This document shows positions 21,395 through 30,330 of a DNA stretch of 35,966 nt, in pieces (within the stretch, counting starts at the first letter, position 1; each line of letters opens with the position of its first letter). Under the pieces are notes generated by a model. That model saw nothing but the letters and a program-made list of their open reading frames with translations. It was not told the origin of the DNA and did no database searches. The translations under genes and the position numbers were made by a program. The stretch is from a virus, in IMG/VR virus record IMGVR_UViG_3300048918_000111, positions 1 to 35,966 of that record; one strand, 5' to 3'.

Positions 21395-22121
21395 AAATGC
21401 CGATGACAAGCTAGTCGCGGAGATATGGGGAGCAGCCATCGTTGCAGGCGGTGCCATCATTGGCGGCGTCATGCAGAACAATGCCGCTGGGAAAGCTGCT
21501 TCCGCCCAGCAAAGCGCCGCTAACGCCGCAATAGCTCAGCAAGAGTTGAACTACAACCGAACGCAGACGAACTTGCAGCCTTATATGGATGCAGGTACGA
21601 ACGCACTCAGCCTGATGAATCAAGCTAACTCTGGCGACTACTCTGCGTTTAATAACTCGCCTGACTACCAGTTCGCTTTACAGCAGGGATTGGGCGGCCT
21701 AGATCGTTCTGCCGCTGCTAAGGGTTCGCTCTATTCTGGCGGCCACTCCGCCGACCTTCTGAACTATGCCTCCGGCTTGGCCTCGCAGAACTATGGCAAC
21801 TGGTACAACCGTCTTGCTGGGCTTTCTAGTCAGGGTCAGGCAGCAGCTAGCAACCTTGGCTCCATTGGTAACGGCCAAGCGGCAGCTATCGGCGGCTATC
21901 TGACGAATGCCGGCAACGCCAATGCGAATGCCGCGATCAATCAGGGCAATCAGAACGCCAATACCATCGGCCAGATCGGAAATGTGATTGGTAACTACCT
22001 TGGTGGTCAGCAGGGCGCTCAGAATGCGTCCTCTTATGCGCCTCCTGCATCGGCCAATGTCTTAGGCGGCGGTATGTTTACTGGCGGCGGTTCTACGTCT
22101 ACCTACTGGCCGGGGCAATAA
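21336..22121 (+). CDS. Ejection/DNA-transfer protein (P22 gp7 position); start displaced
   Basis: The core of about 230 residues is Ala/Gln/Asn/Gly-rich: a glycine-rich hydrophobic N-segment (WGAAIVAGGAIIGGVMQNN), then LQPYMDAGTNALSLM, SPDYQFALQQGLGGLDRSAA and LASQNYGNWYNRLAGLSSQG. This is the pattern of podophage DNA-transfer proteins. The natural start should lie just before WGAAIV (about 21424), but no ATG, GTG or TTG is there in frame. The nearest starts are ATG 21351 and 21336, inside the HNH gene, and would add about 30 unrelated residues. The true start is uncertain. It is followed by the gp20- and gp16-position proteins. Confidence 0.78.
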   Translation: MAVIHMLAVCAGVTWRHRHENADDKLVAEIWGAAIVAGGAIIGGVMQNNAAGKAASAQQSAANAAIAQQELNYNRTQTNLQPYMDAGTNALSLMNQANSGDYSAFNNSPDYQFALQQGLGGLDRSAAAKGSLYSGGHSADLLNYASGLASQNYGNWYNRLAGLSSQGQAAASNLGSIGNGQAAAIGGYLTNAGNANANAAINQGNQNANTIGQIGNVIGNYLGGQQGAQNASSYAPPASANVLGGGMFTGGGSTSTYWPGQ

Positions 22122-22123
22122 CC

Positions 22124-23758
22124 ATGGCACAAGTCGTCAATGGGCAGCTTCTTCCCGATATCGCTGGTTCATTCAACCAGGGGTATGACCGTGGGCAGCA
22201 GAACCAGTTCAATATGCTGGCTGGTCAAGGCCTCAACGGAAACCCGAATGCCTTGGCTCAGGCTGCACAGATCAATCCGATGGCGGCTACGCAGCTCCAA
22301 GGGATGGCGACGAATAACGCCGCGAACCAGTATGGCTTGCAGCAGCAGCAGGCTGTCGATAACCGGACGAAGCTGGGTGGTGCTGCGCGCTACATGATCC
22401 AGGCCATTCAGTCGAAGAATCCGGCGCAGATCGAAGGCGCGTACCAGAATGTCAGACCATTGCTCGATGACATTGCTAGGCAGCACAATATGCCGCCTCC
22501 GCCTCCTAATTTTACCCAGGAACAATTGCCGGCGATCTATCAGTTAGCAGCCCAAGACCCTCAGGAAGTTAACGGACAATCGGCGGATTTCAAGGATTTT
22601 CAGGCCTTGACATCTGCGGCCGGTCTACAGCCAGGAACGAGTGACTACCAAAAGGCTGCGGCTGTGAAGCTTCGGCTTAGTAGCCCTGCGGCTACGGGCG
22701 GTTTTAGCTTCTCTAAGTTCACCGATGCTTCTGGCCGTGAGCGATTTGTCAGGCAAGACCCGACCACTGGCAATATTGATCTAATGGATGAGACAGGTAA
22801 CTGGTCGCCTATTGGTTCATCCGGCCAGCGTGGACAGGTTCGTGGTCCTGTCGCCAGTAATCCTGCGCCTGAGCAACCTGTACTAACCTCGAATCAAATA
22901 ATCTCCATAGCTACCGAAATGGCTAATATGGGTGGTCCAGGGGCAAATAAGGATGCTGCCGAACAATGGATGATTCGAAAAATGGCGGAGCAGAAGCAAG
23001 ACCCAAGGCTTCCAAATGGTCAAAGTGCCGTTACGCAGCCAATCAATACGCCTCCTCAAGTAGTTCCCAATGCTCTCGTAGGCCCAACTGCGGGCGACCT
23101 TTCGCATGCTAAGGAAGCCGGGCAGCAGCAGGCCATTACTGAAGCATTGCCAGCCCAGGAGACCATTAAGGCGAATGCAGCCATTACTAAGGCTCAAGGC
23201 GAGGGACAAGCCAAGGCATCTGTAGAAAACGATCAGAAGGCCGCTCAGAGCCAGCAGGATGCGCAAAAGACACTAGCCCTACTTGATACAGCTGAGCCAT
23301 TGCTCAATAAGGCTTCTGGCGGCTCCTTGGCTCATCTTGGGAATGAACTGGCTGGCGCAGCCGGCTATTCCACGCCGAGCGCTCAGGCTCAGGCTCAGCT
23401 CAAGGTAATCGCCGGTCAGTTGACCTCTAGCGTCCCACGCATGCAGGGACCGCAGTCCGATAAAGACGTTCAGCTTTATCGTGAGATGGCTGGCGACCTT
23501 GCTAACGAGTCGCTTCCTGTGCCGACACGTTTGGCTGCTTTGAATGGCATTCGAGACTTACAGAAGAAATATCTAGCGAATCCTGTGGGCATGGGTGTGG
23601 CTAGGCCGAGTGCCGGTCAGCGTGAGCCTGGGGCGTCTTCTATACCAGCAGGCGCGGTTCAGCTACTTCGCTCTAATCCGCAACTCAAGGCGCAGTTCGA
23701 TGCGAAATATGGTCAAGGCGCTGCTGACCAAGCGCTAGGCGGTGGAAATGGCCAGTAA
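22124..23758 (+). CDS. Ejection protein (P22 gp20 position)
   Basis: The 544-residue protein is Gln-, Ala- and Asn-rich and largely helical. It has an N-terminal NQGYDRGQQNQFNMLAGQG, a Pro stretch MPPPPPNF near residue 124, a central disordered region and a C-terminal coiled-coil-like part (about 330-480). It resembles internal virion proteins ejected with the DNA, and order and size match P22 gp20. ATG 22124 follows the previous stop by two bases. Confidence 0.75.
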   Translation: MAQVVNGQLLPDIAGSFNQGYDRGQQNQFNMLAGQGLNGNPNALAQAAQINPMAATQLQGMATNNAANQYGLQQQQAVDNRTKLGGAARYMIQAIQSKNPAQIEGAYQNVRPLLDDIARQHNMPPPPPNFTQEQLPAIYQLAAQDPQEVNGQSADFKDFQALTSAAGLQPGTSDYQKAAAVKLRLSSPAATGGFSFSKFTDASGRERFVRQDPTTGNIDLMDETGNWSPIGSSGQRGQVRGPVASNPAPEQPVLTSNQIISIATEMANMGGPGANKDAAEQWMIRKMAEQKQDPRLPNGQSAVTQPINTPPQVVPNALVGPTAGDLSHAKEAGQQQAITEALPAQETIKANAAITKAQGEGQAKASVENDQKAAQSQQDAQKTLALLDTAEPLLNKASGGSLAHLGNELAGAAGYSTPSAQAQAQLKVIAGQLTSSVPRMQGPQSDKDVQLYREMAGDLANESLPVPTRLAALNGIRDLQKKYLANPVGMGVARPSAGQREPGASSIPAGAVQLLRSNPQLKAQFDAKYGQGAADQALGGGNGQ

Positions 23759-25562
23759 CAATCCATTTGACCAGTTCGACTCTCAAGCGAAGCCAGCAGC
23801 TTCGGCGAACCCGTTTGACCAGTTCGATGGGCCAAAAGCCCCGTTGACATCTGACCAAATCAACGCCCAGCTCAATGCCATCAGCGGCATGCCGTCCGGA
23901 CCTGATTTCAGCAATGTGCAGAGTGCCATAACGTCAACAGCTCCCATGACTAGGGAGGGTCCGCAGCGCTCGACGGCCGAGGACTTTGCGCGTTCTCAAT
24001 TGATGATGACCCGCGATCTTGCTCAAGGTGCCGGATCGTTGCCGGGCCTTATCCATGATTATCTCATCGAGAAGCCTTACAACGCGGCAGCTCAGGCTTT
24101 AGGCTCGGATTCCCGCATAGCTCCCGCAAGCCAGCAGATTGACTATTTGCTACAGAAGGCAGGCATTCCTACCGATAACCCTGATCTACAGCCACAGAAC
24201 CGCGCCGAGCAGGTCTACAGCGCTATCAATCGAGGCGTAGGTGGTGCTGCGACGGGTATCGGCATTGGACAGGCTATCGCTCGCTCGGCCAATCCTCTAG
24301 CGGCAGCTGTTGGGTCTACACTGGCATCCAATCAAGGTGCCCAGTTGCTAGCTGGCGGGTCGGCTGGCGCTTCGTCTGATATTGCTAGGCAGGCGGGTGC
24401 AGGACCTACAGGACAGCTTCTTGCAGGTCTGGCTGGTGGTTTTGCCCCTGGTATTGCATCAGCGGCCACGACAGGCGCAACTCAGGCCGCAGCCAATCTA
24501 CTTCGTCCCGATGAAGCGCAGCGATTGCTTGTCCAGAAAGCCTTGGCGAATGGCATTCCCGTCAATGCCGCTCAGGCCAATGGCGGTCAATTTGCCAAAT
24601 ATCTCGACTCGGCGACCGGGATCGTTCCGTTTTCCGGGGGTAAGGCAGGTCAGCAGGCCACGCAAGAGGCATTCAATCGTCAGGTTGGACAGACGATGGG
24701 TATCGATGTTCCCAAGATCACGCAGCAAGAGTTCAACACTGGCGTACAAAGGCTCGGGAACAACTACAACGCTTTGTGGCAACGCAACAATCTGCCTGTC
24801 GATCAGGGCTTGCAGAACAGCTTCAGTCAAGTCCTAGACCGCGCAGCTTCGGCTGATCCTTCGATTCAGTCCATGATTAAGGGCTATTGGGACCGTGTCA
24901 CTAAGGGCTTGCAGGTCGATCCGAATGGGAATGTCTACCTACCCGGATCGCGATTCAAAGAGATCGACTCGGATATGGGCGGCGATCTAACCCAGGGTGG
25001 CGCGACGGCTAACTATATCGGCCCTCTCCGTCAGGCTTTCAGGGATGCTATGGCTAACAACATGTCTCCCAATGACAAGGCGCTTCTTGACCTGACAAAT
25101 AAGCAGTATGGAGCCATGAAGACCTTGGAGCCACTAGTGGCAAAGTCCACGACCGGTGATATCAGTCCTGCTAGCCTCATGGGTGCCGTCACCAAGAATG
25201 CTGCCGCAAAGACTTCCATGGCACGCGGTACTCGCGGCGATTTGGGTGATTTGGCTCAGGTGGGTCAGTTGCTCAAAGAGCCGCCTCAGTCTGGCACAGA
25301 GCCTCGCATGATGATTCGAAACCTTCTTGCGGGCATTGGCAGCGCGGGTGGCGCTCTGGCTGGCGGTCAGGTGCTTGGTCCGTTAAACACCTTGGGCGTT
25401 GGCGCTTTGACAGTTGCGGGCTCGCGAGGCATTCAGAACTTCCTGCAAAACCCTGAGCTAGTTCGTCTTATGGCTGGTGGTCAAGCTAACTATCAGAATG
25501 CCCTGAATCGCATTGGAGCAACTGCATTGCCGACAGCTCAAGGCATACAGGTGAGTCAATGA
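23748..25562 (+). CDS. Ejection protein (P22 gp16 position)
   Basis: ATG 23748 overlaps the previous gene and has GGCGGTGG upstream; GTG 23742 is an alternative. The 604-residue product starts with two NPFDQFD repeats, a short motif often found at the start of phage internal virion proteins. Gly/Ala-rich hydrophobic stretches follow at about 160-245 (GVGGAATGIGIGQAIA, LLAGLAGGFAPGIASA) and again near 520-570, which could insert in membranes. Length equals P22 gp16, which helps DNA cross the host membrane. Confidence 0.75.
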   Translation: MASNNPFDQFDSQAKPAASANPFDQFDGPKAPLTSDQINAQLNAISGMPSGPDFSNVQSAITSTAPMTREGPQRSTAEDFARSQLMMTRDLAQGAGSLPGLIHDYLIEKPYNAAAQALGSDSRIAPASQQIDYLLQKAGIPTDNPDLQPQNRAEQVYSAINRGVGGAATGIGIGQAIARSANPLAAAVGSTLASNQGAQLLAGGSAGASSDIARQAGAGPTGQLLAGLAGGFAPGIASAATTGATQAAANLLRPDEAQRLLVQKALANGIPVNAAQANGGQFAKYLDSATGIVPFSGGKAGQQATQEAFNRQVGQTMGIDVPKITQQEFNTGVQRLGNNYNALWQRNNLPVDQGLQNSFSQVLDRAASADPSIQSMIKGYWDRVTKGLQVDPNGNVYLPGSRFKEIDSDMGGDLTQGGATANYIGPLRQAFRDAMANNMSPNDKALLDLTNKQYGAMKTLEPLVAKSTTGDISPASLMGAVTKNAAAKTSMARGTRGDLGDLAQVGQLLKEPPQSGTEPRMMIRNLLAGIGSAGGALAGGQVLGPLNTLGVGALTVAGSRGIQNFLQNPELVRLMAGGQANYQNALNRIGATALPTAQGIQVSQ

Positions 25563-25783
25563 AAATCGATGCGACGGCGCATACGTACGACATCCACGGG
25601 GATGCCTAGCGTTCGCGCCACTGCTCGATCCTGTAGATAGTTCAGGAGCCTTGATTCGGCAGGGCGAGAAAGATTCAATAGCGTCAAAAGCAGGAAACCT
25701 AAGATAGCCTTGCAAAGGTAGAATGCTAGCCAGAAGCTAAACACCAGCCCTATCGTGAAAATAGTCGCAATCATCTGGATCAC
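25556..25783 (-). CDS. Antisense small membrane protein within the late operon
   Basis: This leftward frame fills exactly the 224-base gap between two rightward genes, overlapping the end of the upstream one by seven bases. GTG 25783 or ATG 25774 are possible starts, with GGGG upstream. The product of up to 75 residues has an N-terminal hydrophobic segment (IATIFTIGLVFSFWLAFYL, then AILGFLLLTLL) followed by a basic cytoplasmic tail (RAVARTLGIPVDVVRMRRR). A one- or two-helix membrane protein, expressed separately from the late operon like a moron gene, is the likely reading. Function is unknown. Confidence 0.55.
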   Translation of the reverse strand: MIQMIATIFTIGLVFSFWLAFYLCKAILGFLLLTLLNLSRPAESRLLNYLQDRAVARTLGIPVDVVRMRRRIDFH

Positions 25784-25786
25784 CCC

Positions 25787-26557
25787 ATGGCCGCTTTCCG
25801 TATTCTAGACCAAAACCCAGCCTATTTAGGTCTACTCGGCCTGATCGCGGCAGGAGGTTCGCTGAACTTCTATAGCGCAGGCACGGCCACGCCTAAAGAT
25901 GTATTCGGCGATGAGGCGCTCACCGTCAATAATGGTCCCGTGCTTGCCCTTGGTCCTGATGGAAGGACTCAGGTAGACGTGTGGGGAGACGGCGCGTATC
26001 GCGTACGCCTGTACGATGCTAATGCGACCCTTATCTGGGATAGGGACGATGTTGAGATCCCTGGTGGCACTGGAACATCCATACCTTCACTCCAGGCAAG
26101 CAAATTTCTTACCAATGACGGCGCGCTGCTTCTTTGGCAGGCCATCATGCAGGTGCCAGATCCCACCGGGCAGTCTGGAAAGATCCTTGGCACGGATGGT
26201 GTAAATCCCCTTTGGCAGTCAATCTCATCCCTGAATATCCCGAGCTTCTCGGCAGTACCGGGTGGATTTCAAGCCGGGACCCTACTCATCCAGTTAGGAA
26301 GCGACTCACTTCCTGCATCGGGTACCGTTACCTCCGTCAAGGCTGTGACCTTCCAGACCGCCTTCTCAGCAGCTCCGTATGCTATTGCCATTGCTCAGGG
26401 AAATAGTCAGCCTGCTGGACCCGTGGTCATGTACCAAACGAGTGCGCCTACGGTTACGGGAGCCTCTTTTACAGGGGATATCGCCGAAGGCAATGCAGGC
26501 GGCGCGAACTTCACGCAGCCGGCGCCGTTTCAGTACATCGCCATAGGCACTAAGTGA
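25787..26557 (+). CDS. Tail fibre/spike protein
   Basis: The 256-residue protein opens with LGLIAAGGSLNFYSAGTATPKDVF and GDGAYRVRLYDANATLIWDRDDV, an N-terminal domain found at the base of many podophage tail fibres and spikes. Its C-terminal half is a beta-sandwich-like domain ending QPAPFQYIAIGTK, typical of fibre tips. It is probably a short fibre or adaptor bound to the tail hub. It is followed after one base by the next fibre gene. Confidence 0.75.
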   Translation: MAAFRILDQNPAYLGLLGLIAAGGSLNFYSAGTATPKDVFGDEALTVNNGPVLALGPDGRTQVDVWGDGAYRVRLYDANATLIWDRDDVEIPGGTGTSIPSLQASKFLTNDGALLLWQAIMQVPDPTGQSGKILGTDGVNPLWQSISSLNIPSFSAVPGGFQAGTLLIQLGSDSLPASGTVTSVKAVTFQTAFSAAPYAIAIAQGNSQPAGPVVMYQTSAPTVTGASFTGDIAEGNAGGANFTQPAPFQYIAIGTK

Positions 26558-26558
26558 G

Positions 26559-27743
26559 TTGAATACACCTCAGCTACCTAAGCAAAGCGCTCCGGCTGTC
26601 TTTGTCGGCGGCCCTACTTCGGGCACATTTCGCCCGGAGTTTTATCGTGCTTTGCAAGGTGTTATTAGCTCATTGGTTCAGGCCATTGAACTGGCTACAG
26701 GTAATTCCTCTCAGATTGATGCTGTATTGCAACATATACAGGTGCTTCAAGCGGAACTTGGAACATTGTTCTCATCCAACGGGAATGGTTTCCTAGCAAG
26801 GAACAACGGCAATTTCTCGCTTCATACGATTACCGGTCAAGCAGGAAACGTCACTGTTCTGAATGGGAATGGCGCTGGCGGTGACCCTCTTATCAACCTA
26901 GCGACGGTGACTCAGGCCAATACAGGGACATTGCGAGCCATCACGCTAGACACCTTTGGTCGGGTTGTAGGCAACCGAGATGCGACCATTACGGGTACGT
27001 CCGCGCGGATTACTGTCACTAATGGCAATGCCTCGGCAGGTGTTCCGACGATTGATATCGCCTCGACCTATATCGGTCAGACGTCGATCACGACCCTGGG
27101 AACGATTACGACAGGCGTATGGAATGGGACGGTCATCACAGCCCCATTTGGCGGCACAGGGCAGTCATCCTATGTTGTTGGCGACCTTCTCTATGCCTCA
27201 GCGACGAACGCGCTTAGTCGGCTTGCTGCCGTGGCTGCGGGAAATGTCCTACGCTCTGGCGGCGTTGGCGTGGCCCCAGCCTGGGGTAAGGTCAGCCTAA
27301 CGACCGATATCTCTGGAACGCTCCCTATAGCCAATGGAGGCACCGGACAGACGACAGCATCTACAGCCTTTGATGCCCTATCGCCGACTACGACGAACGG
27401 GGACATCATCTACCGAAATGCCACGACCAATACGCGTCTTGGCGTTGGCGCGACAGGTCAAGTACTCACTGTCGTAGCAGGCGTCCCCGCATGGACTAGC
27501 CCTACAACGGGGGCTATCGTTCTCTTTGCCGATATCGCTCCGGCGACGGCTGGACTTATGGCGGGAACATGGTGGATAAATACTTCTAACGGTAAGATCT
27601 ATACACTATATATCGACGTAGATACCACACAGTGGGTGGAGTTCGGCGAAGTTCCTGTTACGTATAATGTCCCGGTTGATGGAGGTACATTTGCCGATAC
27701 CTACGTGGGATCGCCCTATTCATTTGACGGAGGTTCGTTCTAA
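26559..27743 (+). CDS. Tail fibre protein with beta repeat units
   Basis: The product is 394 residues from TTG 26559, one base after the previous stop. The first 80 residues are helical (ALQGVISSLVQAIELATG, IDAVLQHIQVLQAELG), suggesting a trimeric coiled coil. The rest is beta-rich with fibre-type repeats: NGGTGQTTASTAFDALSP, TTTNGDIIYRNATTNTRLGVG and TGQVLTVVAGVPAW. It would be a trimeric fibre shaft, with receptor binding probably by the downstream tip proteins. Its stop overlaps the next start. Confidence 0.8.
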   Translation: MNTPQLPKQSAPAVFVGGPTSGTFRPEFYRALQGVISSLVQAIELATGNSSQIDAVLQHIQVLQAELGTLFSSNGNGFLARNNGNFSLHTITGQAGNVTVLNGNGAGGDPLINLATVTQANTGTLRAITLDTFGRVVGNRDATITGTSARITVTNGNASAGVPTIDIASTYIGQTSITTLGTITTGVWNGTVITAPFGGTGQSSYVVGDLLYASATNALSRLAAVAAGNVLRSGGVGVAPAWGKVSLTTDISGTLPIANGGTGQTTASTAFDALSPTTTNGDIIYRNATTNTRLGVGATGQVLTVVAGVPAWTSPTTGAIVLFADIAPATAGLMAGTWWINTSNGKIYTLYIDVDTTQWVEFGEVPVTYNVPVDGGTFADTYVGSPYSFDGGSF

Positions 27744-28549
27744 TGGCGACGAAGATTCAGATACGCCGAGGAACGACGACTCAGCGTCAGGCGATCACCC
27801 TAGATAGCGGCGAGCTTGGCTTCGATCAGACGCAGAAGCAGCTTTATATCGGTGACGGAACGACAGCCGGGGGCATCCCTGTCAATGCGGTTAGTCAGGG
27901 ATATATCGATGGACTTAAGATGATATGGGTTTCCACCACGGCTGTTTCATTCAGCTCTGGTGCAGCCTATGTCCAAGGTGTTGGTGGGGTCGTCAATCTA
28001 GCCTCTCAATTTAATCTTACCGGTCTATCCTTGACTGCATCGACGTTTTATAACGCCTATCTTTTTCTATCAGCTGGTGTTCCTACCATAGAACTTGTCA
28101 CTACAGCTCCCGCAACAGCCTTCTATGGAACAGCTAGATCTAAGACGGGAGATACAAGCAGGAGATATATAGGAAGTATACTTACCGATGGATCAGGTCT
28201 TGTACTTCAATTCGCTCATGACCAAGAATCGGGTAAAATTTCAATTTCTGGGAATCCCAATGGATCTATCGTAGCTTCCTTTACAAGCACCACATGGGTA
28301 TCTGCGACAACATCAGCAGTTGCTCCAACTACAGCAACTTACATCACAGTGAGAATAGCTACGAGCGCTACGACTGGTCCTGCTCTCTTGGCAGGATGGA
28401 TTACGAATACAAATTGGTGTGCAGCCCAGACGCCGGGTACAGCAGTAATTGATTTTCCTAATACAGGAAATCTCTATTTTGAATGGAATTCTGCACCATC
28501 TGGCGGCAACGGATCAGCTACCGGAATCGGATATATCTACGCGAGGTAA
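27743..28549 (+). CDS. Receptor-binding tail protein with Mtd-type N-terminal domain
   Basis: The 268-residue protein starts IQIRRGTTTQRQAITLDSGE and LYIGDGTTAGGIP, the N-terminal domain shared with the Bordetella phage major tropism determinant and many fibre proteins. Residues about 75-268 are a beta-rich tip related to the gene at 29020-29742: both have GTARxKxGDTxRRYxGS and end GYxYxR. No reverse transcriptase or variable/template repeat is present, so this is not a diversity-generating system. Confidence 0.8.
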   Translation: MATKIQIRRGTTTQRQAITLDSGELGFDQTQKQLYIGDGTTAGGIPVNAVSQGYIDGLKMIWVSTTAVSFSSGAAYVQGVGGVVNLASQFNLTGLSLTASTFYNAYLFLSAGVPTIELVTTAPATAFYGTARSKTGDTSRRYIGSILTDGSGLVLQFAHDQESGKISISGNPNGSIVASFTSTTWVSATTSAVAPTTATYITVRIATSATTGPALLAGWITNTNWCAAQTPGTAVIDFPNTGNLYFEWNSAPSGGNGSATGIGYIYAR

Positions 28550-28713
28550 TGAAAATGACAGGTTATGCACTTTCGCAGAATGAAGATGGATCATGGACTT
28601 ATCGAGCTGTCCTAGAAGATTGGGTATTAAACCAAGGCGAGACGTTTTACCCATCCACGGATGACTTTCCCCAAGAAGCAAAAGATTGGTTTCAAGCCCA
28701 TCCTAATCCCTAA
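28549..28713 (+). CDS. Small tail-associated protein, 54 residues
   Basis: ATG 28549 overlaps the previous stop (TAATG) with GAGG upstream; a longer frame from 28483 is rejected. The opening GYALSQNEDGSWTYRAV and LNQGETFYPS are seen in small phage proteins encoded beside fibre genes and at the ends of some fibre-assembly proteins. A role in fibre assembly is possible. It overlaps the next gene by TAATG. Confidence 0.65.
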   Translation: MKMTGYALSQNEDGSWTYRAVLEDWVLNQGETFYPSTDDFPQEAKDWFQAHPNP

Positions 28714-29009
28714 TGCCATTTAACTTCCCAACGGCGACAACGCTAGGCCAGACCTTTACTTCCGGCGGAAGGACATGGGTTGTCACTAGCGTTACGCCGC
28801 CATCATGGGACTTGCAAGGAATTACGTCGGACCCGGCCGGCACGTCTAGTCCGTTTAAGCTAGCGACCTACCTTAAAACGGCAGTTCCAAGCGCTTCAAC
28901 GTATCAATGGTGTCTGATCATCGTCACAGACCTTACAGGTGGCGCAGAACCATGTTTTAGCGATGGCACGAACTGGCGTCGCTGTTCCGACCGATCAATC
29001 ATTTCATAA
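28713..29009 (+). CDS. Small beta-rich virion-region protein, 98 residues
   Basis: ATG 28713 overlaps the previous stop. The product opens FPTATTLGQTFTSGGRTWV with a TPPSWDLQG segment, features found in short proteins between fibre genes. It is Thr/Ser/Pro-rich and lacks membrane segments. It is probably a tail-associated structural protein. Function is not established. Confidence 0.65.
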   Translation: MPFNFPTATTLGQTFTSGGRTWVVTSVTPPSWDLQGITSDPAGTSSPFKLATYLKTAVPSASTYQWCLIIVTDLTGGAEPCFSDGTNWRRCSDRSIIS

Positions 29010-29019
29010 AGGAAGTGTC

Positions 29020-29742
29020 ATGGCAGACCCTACAGATTCACAGATATCAGATCTTGCGCTTTCCGTAGACGTAGGTGGTTTGACGGCTATATGTGGCCCT
29101 GGCGTGTGCTACTTGCCCGGGACAAGCCGTCTTTCGACGGATGTATCCATTACGGCAGCTATTTCGGGTCTAACGCCCAACTCGTGGGTCCATGCCTATG
29201 GCTGGATGGATTCGAGCTTCGTCATGCAGCTTGAGATATCGGCTACGTCCCCTGATGTTCCCTATCAAGGAACGGCCCGCTGCAAGCTAGGCGATACGAC
29301 ACGGCGTTATCTAGGATCGTATCGCGTCAATGCATCTGGTGCGCTTCTTCCCATCCTTCATCGCGCGCCAGGGTCTAAGGGAAACCGCGTCTACTATTAT
29401 TCCACCAATGGTATCGCGGACGCTAACTATACGATCCTAAGTGGCATCACGACCCAGACGGCAACGCTTACCTCAGCCGCAGCGCAAGTCCCACTTACGG
29501 CACGCGTGCTGCTTGGCTTCGTTGACAACACTGCGGCACTACTCGGCACGCCCTTCTATATCGGCGACCCCGATCTAGGCACGGTAAGCTCGACCAATTA
29601 TCAGGTCTACCAGCGACTCGGAAGTGCAAGCCATGATATCTTGCTTAACGCATCGCAGCAGTTTAGTTATATGTTCGGTGCTGGCCTTTCGCTGGGCGGT
29701 ACGGCTTCGGTCAAAGCACGTGGCTACGCGTACGACAGGTGA
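29020..29742 (+). CDS. Receptor-binding tail protein, paralogue of 27743-28549
   Basis: ATG 29020 has GGAAG at ideal spacing; an upstream frame start at 28939 overlaps the previous gene and is rejected. The 240-residue product shares with 27743-28549 the core GTARCKLGDTTRRYLGS (compare GTARSKTGDTSRRYIGS), a following SGxxLxxxH segment and the ending GYAYDR. Unlike that protein it lacks the Mtd-type N-terminal domain, starting instead with ADPTDSQISDLALSVDVGG. It may be an alternative or additional receptor-binding tip. Confidence 0.75.
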   Translation: MADPTDSQISDLALSVDVGGLTAICGPGVCYLPGTSRLSTDVSITAAISGLTPNSWVHAYGWMDSSFVMQLEISATSPDVPYQGTARCKLGDTTRRYLGSYRVNASGALLPILHRAPGSKGNRVYYYSTNGIADANYTILSGITTQTATLTSAAAQVPLTARVLLGFVDNTAALLGTPFYIGDPDLGTVSSTNYQVYQRLGSASHDILLNASQQFSYMFGAGLSLGGTASVKARGYAYDR

Positions 29743-29745
29743 TCT

Positions 29746-29985
29746 ATGAATGATTCTTTCGCCACGTTAGTTGCAGCTCTACTACCTATAGGTGTGGCAG
29801 GCTTGGTTGGTTGGTTGGTCAAGATCAACATAGACTTGAACAAATTCAAGCTGCATGTGGCAGAGGAGTACGTTCGCCGTGACTCTTTAAAGGACTCTCT
29901 CAAGGAAATCAGGGACGAAATGCACGCCATACGCTCCGTCATCTTCGATATTGCCGGCAAAGTCGGCGTGAATCCTAGGAGGTAG
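29746..29985 (+). CDS. Small membrane protein with coiled coil (lysis region)
   Basis: The 79-residue product has an N-terminal membrane segment (TLVAALLPIGVAGLVGWLV) and a charged helical tail (YVRRDSLKDSLKEIRDEMHAI). The topology resembles XhlA-like or holin-accessory proteins, in keeping with its place just before the lysis genes. It lies three bases after the previous stop. The role is inferred from topology and context only. Confidence 0.65.
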   Translation: MNDSFATLVAALLPIGVAGLVGWLVKINIDLNKFKLHVAEEYVRRDSLKDSLKEIRDEMHAIRSVIFDIAGKVGVNPRR

Positions 29986-29988
29986 TCG

Positions 29989-30330
29989 ATGGATCTGGAA
30001 CAGGGGGATATTGAGAAATTCCAAGAAGCCATCAACAAGTTCGGACTTTTGATGGATAAACTACCAAACGGTAGCTCGAATTCAGAGATTCACATCAATG
30101 CAGGCGGTATCGGTATCTGGCTATGCACTACGGCCTGTTTCGTCATGCTTGCATGTATGGTAGTAGGTGGCGTGGTGGGTAGTGTTTGGGTAGGTCGAGA
30201 ATTCAGCCGGGTCGATGCTGTCCTGAAAGATCGAAAGGACGAAAATGACTCCATGAAGTCCTATCTTTCAGCCATCTATATACAAGCTCCACAGTTAAAA
30301 CCCAAAGAGGAAAAAGACCATGGCAACTGA
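29989..30330 (+). CDS. Membrane protein of the lysis region, 113 residues
   Basis: CTAGGAGGTAG supplies a ribosome site for ATG 29989. The N-terminal 50 residues are soluble and helical (EKFQEAINKFGLLMDKL), followed by one long hydrophobic segment at about 43-68 (GIWLCTTACFVMLACMVVGGVVG) and a charged tail ending KPKEEKDHG. It could be a second holin-type or antiholin component. No family is recognised. Confidence 0.65.
   Translation: MDLEQGDIEKFQEAINKFGLLMDKLPNGSSNSEIHINAGGIGIWLCTTACFVMLACMVVGGVVGSVWVGREFSRVDAVLKDRKDENDSMKSYLSAIYIQAPQLKPKEEKDHGN

Noticed and set aside
27743-29742. Diversity-generating retroelement, suggested by the Mtd-type N-terminal domain
   Set aside because: There is no reverse transcriptase, accessory gene or variable/template repeat pair anywhere in the window.
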